Part shown: one piece after another, positions 33,466-40,157 of the stretch
Numbering within the stretch: the stretch's first letter is position 1
How the letters are laid out: every line of letters starts with the position of its first letter
Assembly (NCBI RefSeq): GCF_018613725.1
Contig: NZ_JAGGPS010000026.1
Span: forward strand, 12,693 to 71,781
Source of the DNA: Hymenobacter sp. ISL-91
GTDB taxonomy: Bacteria > Bacteroidota > Bacteroidia > Cytophagales > Hymenobacteraceae
Direction of reading: 5' to 3'
Length of the DNA stretch: 59,089 nt
The notes under the pieces: model-generated
What the model saw: only the letters and a program-made list of their open reading frames with translations
What the model was told of the DNA's origin: nothing
Databases searched by the model: none
Program-made: the position numbers and the translations under genes

Positions 33466-35646
33466 CTACAGCCGCACGCCGATACCAGGCCCGAACAGGA
33501 AGAACATCTGGCCCTTGTTCACCAGATAGCCGGCCCCCAAATAGAGCGGAAACGTGAGCTTGGCATCGGAGCGGGTGGGGTATACAGAGCCCAGCACCAC
33601 GAGGCCCAGGTCGCGGGAGGCGTTGGCGTTGGAGCTGAGGTTGAACGCGTTGAGCGCCACAAAGCCCGCGCCCACTTTATAGGGCCGCAGCTTGTTTATT
33701 TTGTTGGGGTTGTAAAAACTGAATTGGGCCAGCGTGGCCAGGCTGATGCCGCTGAAGGCCGTGTAGTTGTTGGTTTCGCCGCCGCCGAGCTGCTTGGTAA
33801 GCAAACCGGCCGGAAAGCTGATGTCGATATCGAACTTCACGCGGCGCTGCAGCACCAGCTCCAGCCGCTGCGTAAAGCCGGGCTCCTGGTATTGGGCCTG
33901 GGTGTGCTTTACGGTGATGATAATCTTGCTCCAGTCGTCGAGGTCGTAGCTTTTGCGGGCGCTCAGCAGGTTGTTGAGGCTGATGTTGCCCACCTGGCAC
34001 TGCTTGTCCTGGTAGAAAGGTGCCCGCACCGATTTGCCATCGGGGCAGATAACCACGTTATCAATGGTGCGCATCTCAATCAGGTCGCCCTTGGCATTCT
34101 GGGTCCTGATTTCAAAGGTGAGGTACTGCTTGCCATATAGCTGCTCGGGCGTGTCGATGGCGCCGGTGTTGAAGCTGAACACCACGTCGCGGATGGTGCG
34201 GTCGTAGAGAATGGGGCCGTTGAGGCGGGTGATGGGCCGCACGGCCTCGCCAAACGTTACGCCCACAAAGTCGAGCGGGTGGGGTTTCTGGAACTCGCGC
34301 ACCGCCAGTGCGAAGTTGGTGGGCTGGCCGGCGTTATCAATGGCAATCCGCTTCTTATCGATATTCACCGGCACCTGCACCCGGTACACCACGGCCGCGT
34401 CCGAGCGCACGCTGGAGTCGGAGGGCACCACGCGCACATCTTCAAAGTGGAAGCGGCCCCGTAGCAGGGCCACGCCTTCGAGGCGCACGTCTACGGTTTC
34501 GCCGGGGTTCACGGCGTTGCTGCTGGTCCAGTCGCCGCCGCGGTGGCGCACGCTCAGGCCGGTTAGGGCCGTAGGGGGCGAGATGTTGAAGTTGGTGATG
34601 TACTTGGCCTGGTCGTTTTCCTTGATGTAGAGGTAGCTGTCGGCCTGGCGGTGGGTATTGTACACGCGCAGCCAGCACAGCACCCGGTCGTTGGTGAGGT
34701 ATTGGCGCGTAAACAGCTCGGCAATCAGCGCGCCGCCGGCTTCCTCCTGGTCCTCAATGCGGTAGGTGCGCTTGAGGTTGAAGCTGCGGCCATTGTCGAG
34801 AATCAGCTCCACGCCCTTGCGGCGCGACTCCTCATCGAGCGTAATTTCTTTTTTATCGACGCTCAGAAAGCGCAGCCGTGAGCTTTTTACGGTGAACTCC
34901 TGGCGCAGCGGGGGCAGGGCGTACGTAACGCGGCGGTTGCGGTCGGTAAGGAACGGCTGCTCGGTTTGGGGCCGCAGCGTGAGCACCCGGCTACCCGTGG
35001 CGTTGGGCAGTACGTGCAGGCGCAGGGTGCCCTTCTCGCGGTCGAGGCGGTAGTCGATGTCCTGGCCGCGGGTCCATTCGGGACTCAGGCGGATGTTTTT
35101 GGGGTTGTTGCTGGTCAGCTCGAACACCTTTTCTTCCCCCACAAACAGCTCCGTATCGGCGGGCCGCAGCTCCAGCGTCGTCGTTGTTACGGGCAGCAGC
35201 CGCACGGTTTGGGTGCGCGGGGCAAAACCACCCGCCACAGCCGGCTGCTGAAACGTGAAACTCAGGAAGCGGGCGTCGGCGAGGCTGCGGAAGCGCAGCT
35301 TGGCCCGGTAATACTGCCCGCCGTCTACGGGCGTCAGCGAGTCGAGCAGCGTAAAATCGGCCGAGCGTTGCAGGTGCAGCGGGCCGGCGCTGGGGTCGAG
35401 GGGAACTACCCGGAGCTCGGCCGCGTCGTCGCCGGGGCGGTAGCTGAAGTAGAGATGGGGCTCCTCCTGCACCGTGGCTGTGTTGCGGCTCAGGTAGAAG
35501 GTAGTGGTATCGAGGCGCAGGCTCAGCTCGCGCAGCAGTGGGGGGGCAGAAGGGGCCTGCTGGGCGCGGGCGTTCAGGCACAGGCCAAGCACTAGCAGCA
35601 GGGCGGGCAGCAGTTGGCCCGCCCGAAATCCGGACAAATTGAACAC
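33466..35646 (-). CDS. large exported protein, hypothetical
   Basis: A 726-residue protein that I cannot assign. The start is a GTG at 35646, supported by a signal peptide (LPALLLVLGLCLNARA) and by a promoter just upstream. Residues about 30-520 look like serial beta-rich domains (repeated motifs such as TLELRPADTELFVGEEKVFE, and RLRFLSVDKKEITLDEESRR). The last 150 residues alternate hydrophobic and polar residues and end in LFGPGIGVRL, like an outer membrane barrel whose last residue is hydrophobic. A cell-surface or outer-membrane role is likely by inference. Its 3' end is next to a small inverted repeat, and its promoter side borders the island. Confidence 0.75.
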   Translation of the reverse strand: MFNLSGFRAGQLLPALLLVLGLCLNARAQQAPSAPPLLRELSLRLDTTTFYLSRNTATVQEEPHLYFSYRPGDDAAELRVVPLDPSAGPLHLQRSADFTLLDSLTPVDGGQYYRAKLRFRSLADARFLSFTFQQPAVAGGFAPRTQTVRLLPVTTTTLELRPADTELFVGEEKVFELTSNNPKNIRLSPEWTRGQDIDYRLDREKGTLRLHVLPNATGSRVLTLRPQTEQPFLTDRNRRVTYALPPLRQEFTVKSSRLRFLSVDKKEITLDEESRRKGVELILDNGRSFNLKRTYRIEDQEEAGGALIAELFTRQYLTNDRVLCWLRVYNTHRQADSYLYIKENDQAKYITNFNISPPTALTGLSVRHRGGDWTSSNAVNPGETVDVRLEGVALLRGRFHFEDVRVVPSDSSVRSDAAVVYRVQVPVNIDKKRIAIDNAGQPTNFALAVREFQKPHPLDFVGVTFGEAVRPITRLNGPILYDRTIRDVVFSFNTGAIDTPEQLYGKQYLTFEIRTQNAKGDLIEMRTIDNVVICPDGKSVRAPFYQDKQCQVGNISLNNLLSARKSYDLDDWSKIIITVKHTQAQYQEPGFTQRLELVLQRRVKFDIDISFPAGLLTKQLGGGETNNYTAFSGISLATLAQFSFYNPNKINKLRPYKVGAGFVALNAFNLSSNANASRDLGLVVLGSVYPTRSDAKLTFPLYLGAGYLVNKGQMFFLFGPGIGVRL

Positions 35647-35690
35647 GGCAATAAGAGTAAAAACAGCTCCCGACCCACCGGTAGCCCGTG

Positions 35691-35724
35691 CAAAGGTAGG
35701 CGGCTACGCCAAGCCGTTGTACAA
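35691..35724 (-). promoter_or_regulatory. Bacteroidota-type promoter
   Basis: Minus-strand -7 box TACCTTTG (35691-35698) with TTG at 35722-35724, spacer 23. It drives the exported protein gene, whose GTG is 45 bases downstream. Confidence 0.55.
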
Positions 35725-35770
35725 CAAGGGGGCTTTTTGCCGGAAATTCCGGGCAACTGCCCGGAAAAGC

Positions 35771-35804
35771 AAAAAGGCTTCCTGCGTACTGCAGAAAGCC
35801 TTTT
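35771..35804 (-). terminator. terminator of the original tRNA-Glu locus
   Basis: Minus-strand stem AAAAGGCTTTCTGC / GCAGGAAGCCTTTT with a 5-base loop and a T-run. It lies directly beyond the tRNA-Glu 3' fragment at 35806, so it was presumably the terminator of the tRNA gene before island integration. Confidence 0.7.
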
Positions 35805-35805
35805 A

Positions 35806-35845
35806 AGTAGTCCGTAGGGGAATCGAACCCCTGTTGGTAGAATGA
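35806..35845. repeat. attL: 40-bp direct repeat, 3' half of tRNA-Glu
   Basis: Exact copy of 48625-48664. It comprises the acceptor 3' strand, T arm and part of the anticodon arm of tRNA-Glu (minus strand), ending at AATGA; the 5' half is missing, so it cannot be a functional tRNA. It marks the left edge of an integrated element. Confidence 0.93.
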
Positions 35846-35910
35846 CTTCTAGATTCCTATTTGACTGACAGGTAACCAGATGCGGAAAGCTCTTTTAGGT
35901 CTTTGAGCGC

Positions 35911-35966
35911 CTGACGGTGCGGAGTCAGCAGGTCCGTACCGCACTGCAAAAGGCGACGATTTGTCG
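35911..35966. promoter_or_regulatory. putative integrase arm sites, left end
   Basis: CTGACGGTGCGGA (35911-35923) and the palindromic GCGACGATTTGTCG (35953-35966) both recur exactly near the right end (48516-48528 and 48447-48460). Shared short sites beside both attachment repeats are expected for integrase or excisionase binding; binding itself is inferred. Confidence 0.55.
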
Positions 35967-36003
35967 GCCCCGTTTCATGGGAAAGTACGCGCGCCTATAC
36001 TGC

Positions 36004-36023
36004 GTGTGTTGCATTTAACACAC
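36004..36023. promoter_or_regulatory. possible operator of integrase
   Basis: Inverted repeat GTGTGTT / AACACAC with a 6-base spacer, ending 16 bases before the integrase ATG. A repressor or integrase autoregulation site is possible. Confidence 0.4.
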
Positions 36024-36039
36024 TAAACAGTAGAATATT

Positions 36040-37377
36040 ATGGCCACCACCAAGGCGTATTTAAGAGCCACCAACGTCCACAAGTCTGCCCTGCCCGTTG
36101 GGGTAAAGTACTGCCACCAGCGGCAGTGGTTTGCCGTTTCAACTGGCACGACCATCGAGCCCGAACATTGGGATAAAGTGAAAGGCCAAGCCAAGTCCAC
36201 CGCTACCAATGCCGCTGGTGTCAACGCCGCTATTTCCCGTGTCGCGGCAGCGTTGCAAGCCATTGCCGACGACCTAGCCCAGCAAGGCATAGAGCCGTCG
36301 GTGGAAGCCGTGAAGGCTATGCAGAAATGCCAGCCTAAAGCGCCTAGTTCGACGCTTGCCGTCACGTCGGTGCCGGAAATACGCAACACCGGGTTGCCCT
36401 TTCTGTATCACCTTGATTCGTTCATCAGCAGCAAAAACGGTGGCCTTACCTACGAGCATATACAGGTACGCAACCGGCAGCACCGCAAGATGGACTACCG
36501 AGTGCCCATTCAACATGAGGGCGGCATCTTCGGTAACAACACGATGAAGACCTACTACTCGCTGTATCGCATCATCAAGGAGTACCAACTACACAAGGAT
36601 GTGGTGTTGGAGTTAGTTGATTTCGACAAGCGGATGCTCTCGGACTTTCAGGCATTCTTGGTAGGGGAAAAGAAGTACCTGAACTCTTCGGTTGCCAAGG
36701 TCATCAAGAGCCTGAAACGGGTGCTCAACCAACTGGCCGACGACGATTTGATGCCCCACACGAAATACCGGCGCTTCACGCTATCGGAAAGCAAGAAAAC
36801 GGTGGCCCGTACCGTGATAGCCCTGACGCAACAGGAAATGGCTGCGCTGAAGGCACTGCCGTTGGGTAAAACGCCGGGTGTCGCCTACGTCCGCGACTTG
36901 TTCATTCTTGGCTGTTCGTCGGGGCTTCGCTACAGTGATTTGGTCCGGTTGCAGCCGTCGCACATCCGCAACAACCACATCCACATTGAAATGCAGAAGA
37001 CCGGCGAGGCAGTAGCCATTCCGCTTAATGCAACGTCAAAGACTATTCTCAAACGGTACGACTATACCATTCGGCGCATTTCAAATTGTGGCTACAACAT
37101 CCATTTGAAGACCTTGCTACAGATGCTGCCTACCATGCTTGCTCCGGTGGAAAGGGTGCGTTGGTCCGGTGCCGAGAGAAGGAGTGAGGTGGTACCTCGT
37201 TGGTCATTGGTCACGACCCACACGGCCCGGCGCACGTTCATCAACGTGGCGTTGGAGAGTGGCGTATCGGTGGCCGTGTTACGCTCGTGGGTGGGCCACG
37301 CCAACTTGGAACAGTTGCTTCAGTACGCGGACCAAAACCGGAACGCAGTAGGGGAGATGGCTAAGGCTTTCTGCTAA
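36040..37377 (+). CDS. tyrosine-type site-specific integrase
   Basis: A 445-residue phage/ICE-type tyrosine recombinase. An N-terminal Arm-binding-like region (about 1-45, YCHQRQWFAVSTGTTIEPEHW) is typical of Bacteroidota integrases. A SAM-like core-binding domain follows (about 165-245). The catalytic domain (about 265-440) has Arg in GLRYSDLVRL, HTARR (His and second Arg), GHANLEQ and the nucleophile Tyr in LLQYADQ. It starts about 195 bases inside attL and points into the island, the usual layout. It should catalyse integration and excision at tRNA-Glu. No excisionase was recognised; the small basic protein at 37641 is a candidate only by position. Confidence 0.93.
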   Translation: MATTKAYLRATNVHKSALPVGVKYCHQRQWFAVSTGTTIEPEHWDKVKGQAKSTATNAAGVNAAISRVAAALQAIADDLAQQGIEPSVEAVKAMQKCQPKAPSSTLAVTSVPEIRNTGLPFLYHLDSFISSKNGGLTYEHIQVRNRQHRKMDYRVPIQHEGGIFGNNTMKTYYSLYRIIKEYQLHKDVVLELVDFDKRMLSDFQAFLVGEKKYLNSSVAKVIKSLKRVLNQLADDDLMPHTKYRRFTLSESKKTVARTVIALTQQEMAALKALPLGKTPGVAYVRDLFILGCSSGLRYSDLVRLQPSHIRNNHIHIEMQKTGEAVAIPLNATSKTILKRYDYTIRRISNCGYNIHLKTLLQMLPTMLAPVERVRWSGAERRSEVVPRWSLVTTHTARRTFINVALESGVSVAVLRSWVGHANLEQLLQYADQNRNAVGEMAKAFC

Positions 37378-37442
37378 GTGCGAGAGGCAAGGCTACAACC
37401 AGATTGAAAACGCGAATAGAGCTACCAAACAAGCTCACCACT

Positions 37443-37519
37443 GAGGCCAGCCCTTCCAGCTAGACTAACTGCTAGTTAGAAGGTCTGGCCTCTCTGTACG
37501 CGTCCGTTTGAGTCCGTTT
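37443..37519. promoter_or_regulatory. conserved structured leader, functional copy
   Basis: A 50-base hairpin region (37443-37492, arms GAGGCCAG.CCTTC and GAAGG.CTGGCCTC) followed by TTTGAGTCCGTTT (37507-37519). The same arrangement, with a 50-base hairpin of about 60% identity and an identical 13-mer, precedes the pseudogene copy at 43932-44008, at nearly the same distance (about 145 bases) from the start codon. It may also terminate the integrase message. Confidence 0.6.
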
Positions 37520-37640
37520 GAGAAGGACGAAATCTTAGACATTAATAGGACTAAAATAAGTTAGTGGAAGTTGTCATAAGTCGCGGTAACGCGGCATCTT
37601 CACGATGTAATCTTTCAACAACCACTTAAAGACCAACAGA

Positions 37641-38021
37641 ATGGCCAGCAAGAAAACCACCGTCAAGCAAGTAGCAGTTGCCACCGAGGAAGCACCTGTA
37701 ATAGCAGTAGCAACTGCAGAAATTGAGGCACCGGCAGAAGTGACGGAAGCACCCGTAGAGAATGTCAAGAAGGAGCGGGGCTACTCCCAATCGGCAATCG
37801 ACAAGGCTGATTTAGTTCGGCTCAATGGCTTGAAATCGCTTATCAAGGGCAAGTTGCAAATGAGCATCAGCAACCAGCGTATCCTGAGTAAAGCGTTGGA
37901 CTGCCTTGGTGACCAAGTGGAAGGCTTTCTAAGTGAACTTGTCGCGGAAGCCAACGAGAAGGCCAAGGCTAAAGACTTTAAACAGCTCTCCGAATTGAAA
38001 GCAAAGCTGGGAATGGAGTAA
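37641..38021 (+). CDS. small basic island protein, hypothetical
   Basis: A 126-residue protein. The first 50 residues are an Ala/Val/Glu/Pro-rich low-complexity tail (ATEEAPVIAVATAEIEAPAE), probably disordered. The C-terminal 75 residues are helical and charged (ERGYSQSAIDKADLVRLNGL, then LQMSISNQRILSKALDCLGD, then AKAKDFKQLSELKAKL). I do not recognise the family. A decayed paralogue lies at 43397-43815. The gene has a long structured leader and a strong terminator, so it is expressed as a single-gene unit. Possible roles include DNA or RNA binding in element maintenance; none is demonstrated. Confidence 0.8.
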   Translation: MASKKTTVKQVAVATEEAPVIAVATAEIEAPAEVTEAPVENVKKERGYSQSAIDKADLVRLNGLKSLIKGKLQMSISNQRILSKALDCLGDQVEGFLSELVAEANEKAKAKDFKQLSELKAKLGME

Positions 38022-38044
38022 CCTAAGCAGTAGCCTTAAAAGCA

Positions 38045-38079
38045 AAGCCCCGGCCAGCAATGGTTGGGGCTTGTTTTTT
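38045..38079 (+). terminator. rho-independent terminator
   Basis: Stem AAGCCCCGGCCA / TGGTTGGGGCTT followed by GTTTTTTG, 24 bases past the stop of the preceding gene. Confidence 0.85.
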
Positions 38080-38282
38080 GCATTATACTGAGGGTGGTAG
38101 CTAGTAATACTTTAAATGCTTTACAAATAAGCTATCGCTCCTACAACGGGTTAGCCGGGTAGTGATAGTTGCGAAGAGATAACCGTAGAAAATGCTAGGC
38201 TTCGGCTTTTAATGGACACAGGTTTTTTGTCTTTATGTAGTTATTCAGCTTCTTTGTGTGACAAAGGATAATCATTAGCAAT

Positions 38283-38444
38283 ATGAGAGGGTCAGAAATT
38301 TTCTTTATGGCACTGTGTGTAAGCCTTGTGTTATATTCGATTGTATTTGAGGGTATAGTGTTTACCATTTGTGCTCTAGTGGTATTTGCCATCTTTTACG
38401 CGTATGGTGCTTATAATGCTAATAATCCAAGAAAGGGTAATTGA
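38283..38444 (+). CDS. small membrane protein (53 aa)
   Basis: A short frame from ATG 38283 to TGA 38444. The product is very hydrophobic: IFFMALCVSLVLYSIVF and IVFTICALVVFAIFYAYGA form two transmembrane helices, followed by a polar tail (NANNPRKGN). Coding is supported by the coherent two-helix pattern and a charged C-terminus, but no homologue is recalled and there is no clear ribosome site. It may be a small toxin-like or regulatory membrane protein; this is only a possibility. Confidence 0.45.
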   Translation: MRGSEIFFMALCVSLVLYSIVFEGIVFTICALVVFAIFYAYGAYNANNPRKGN

Positions 38445-38669
38445 CGGAGCGGTATCTATTCTGAATTTTAATCAGACGCGTCAATCGTAAATACTTCTCA
38501 TTGCTTCTTTAAAGCTCCATCGCTGGTATGGTGGCTGTGCTATCCTTACATACGCCATGACTTCATGGATGTGTTTGCCGTGACATAGCTGGTTATGGAT
38601 GGTTAGGCCTGCCCGAAAATGTTGGTATAATCAGCTTGGAATAATAGGGCTGCTCTATACCTTTCCGGC

Positions 38670-39140
38670 ATGGAAAACTTCTTACTCGATGGTGAGGCGC
38701 TGATCACGCAATCGCCCAACAAGGTGGTGATGCTGACGACCCACCGTATTCGTTACAATGCTGCCTCTTCGTCTCAGGCGTACTTGGTTTCCGTACTGCT
38801 GGAAAAGGTGAGTTCGTGCGAAGTCCGCTACCAGAGCAATCCAGTATTACTGGTTATAGGCATTATAGCTGCTGTCTTGGGTGCTATGTGGTCCACGGGC
38901 TTCAATGGCGACCGAGAACTAGGTTTCTTGGGCTTCATCGTGGGTCTTATGCTGGTGCTGGTGTACTTCTCGACCAGAAGGCACATTGTCAGCGTGGCCT
39001 CAGATGGTGGGGTCCGGTTGGGCTTTCAAACGAAGGGCATGAAGCGGGAGGCGGTCGTGGCTTTCGTCAATGCAATCGAGAAGGCCAAGGTTGAGCGCGT
39101 AGAGCAGCTACAGCAGTTCGCTTCCCCCGTCTTAGTCTGA
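38670..39140 (+). CDS. membrane protein with PH-like N-terminus
   Basis: A 156-residue protein. The N-terminal part (LLDGEALITQSPNKVVMLTT, then HRIRYNAASSSQ) is like the bacterial PH-type domains that begin membrane-anchored proteins of this size. Two hydrophobic helices follow (about 59-75, VLLVIGIIAAVLGAMW; about 86-102, GFIVGLMLVLVYFST). The C-terminal 50 residues are amphipathic with a coiled-coil-like AIEKAKVERVEQLQQF. It resembles the DUF6232 or bPH groups, but the assignment is loose. It is an isolated gene in the island, upstream of the iteron region. Confidence 0.7.
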   Translation: MENFLLDGEALITQSPNKVVMLTTHRIRYNAASSSQAYLVSVLLEKVSSCEVRYQSNPVLLVIGIIAAVLGAMWSTGFNGDRELGFLGFIVGLMLVLVYFSTRRHIVSVASDGGVRLGFQTKGMKREAVVAFVNAIEKAKVERVEQLQQFASPVLV

Positions 39141-39340
39141 AAATACTACCTTATACTTTCTCTATGCCAGTAGTAGGTAGTTTAGAGAGCTGTACGAGGG
39201 AGCATAGCTGAGAAATAGCAGGTAGTTATGTTCACTGTACGAGGCGACACAACAAAATATGGTTGGTGATTTTCGAGGCGTCAGGCGCAAGTAATTTAGA
39301 GCGCTATACGGGTCAATCAATAGGGTCAATGAGTCGCTAA

Positions 39341-39681
39341 TTTAAGTGTTTCCGTTTTCGCGCCTTCCAGGCTAATGAGCAGTTAATTTAAGTGTTTCCA
39401 TTTTCGCAATCATCGGTAATCTTGCGCAAAAATGGAAACACATCTGTCTATACAAACTCTCTCGTGGTGGCCGCTAGTTGTATGGTGGTGGTTGGTGTGG
39501 TGGTCGTAGGTGTCAGCGACCCGAAGACCCATCTTGTTTAAGTGTTTCCATTTCCGCAACCAGCATTAAGTATTTCCGTTTTCGCTGTTGGTATTTAAGT
39601 GTTTCCATTTCCGCTATTAGTGGCTGCAAATACCACCCTAAAGCGCCTTGCGCAAAAACGGAAACACATCTGTCTATACAA
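39341..39681. repeat. iteron-like repeat array, possible replication origin
   Basis: Five direct copies of AAGTGTTTCCRTTTTCGC (variants with TTTCCGC or AAGTATTT) start at about 39341, 39387, 39537, 39565 and 39594. Two inverted copies (39424-39455, 39650-39681) are each followed by the same CATCTGTCTATACAA and a G-rich GGTGGTTGG tract, so the inverted part is a duplicated block. It lies upstream of a ribbon-helix-helix-like gene and a polymerase-like gene, as iterons lie upstream of plasmid rep genes. The rest of the gap 39141-39884 shows no gene. Confidence 0.8.
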
Positions 39682-39884
39682 CTCTCTTCTGCTGGCCGTG
39701 GTGGTTGGTTGGGCCTGCTTGCTGGTGGTGGTTGGTTGGGCTGTCCTGTTGAGCTGGTGTTGGTTAGATTGGTTTGAGGGGCGGCGTCGCAGACCGAGCC
39801 CCCACTGGTATTGCCTGCTTGGAAATAGTTGAATTATTTATCGGCATTTGGCAATCAGAGCGTCTACAACGCAGTATATAGTTT

Positions 39885-40046
39885 ATGGAAATTATGACAG
39901 CAGCAACAGAAACTACTACAGTCCGCGTGAGCAAGAAAACCAGAGCGAAACTAACCGCACATGCCAAAGAATTATCTGCTCTTTACGAGCGGCCGGTTTC
40001 AACCAACGAGTTAATTATGATTCTGTTTGAGAAGAGCGGAATGTAA
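39885..40046 (+). CDS. ribbon-helix-helix-like small protein
   Basis: A 53-residue protein (50 if the in-frame ATG at 39894 is used). TTTVRVSKKTRAKLTAHAKE, then VSTNELIMILFEK, fits the Arc/CopG ribbon-helix-helix layout: one beta strand, helix A, turn, helix B. Such proteins bind DNA as dimers and control copy number or partition genes. It sits between the iteron-like array and the large polymerase-like gene, which starts 111 bases later, so a regulator of replication or of that gene is the natural inference. A longer overlapping frame at 39848 was rejected as non-protein-like. Confidence 0.6.
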   Translation: MEIMTAATETTTVRVSKKTRAKLTAHAKELSALYERPVSTNELIMILFEKSGM

Positions 40047-40157
40047 TTTAAAATATAGGCGACGGCTTCCAGTTTGTCATTCTGGAAGATAGTGAGAGGG
40101 AACGGCCGTTCTCTTTCACGCCTACCGTTAAAAAACACTAAATGACATACTAGTGCA

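Noticed and set aside
35806..35877. Third tRNA-Glu gene
   Set aside because: Only the 3' half is present; the anticodon arm and 5' half are replaced by unrelated sequence.
39341..39681. CRISPR array in the island
   Set aside because: Repeats are unevenly spaced (28-150 bases), some inverted and variable, with no cas genes; iterons fit better.
39848..40030. 60-residue frame upstream of the polymerase-like gene
   Set aside because: Asn/Tyr/Ser-rich and not protein-like; the shifted frame 39885-40046 encodes a coherent ribbon-helix-helix-like protein.
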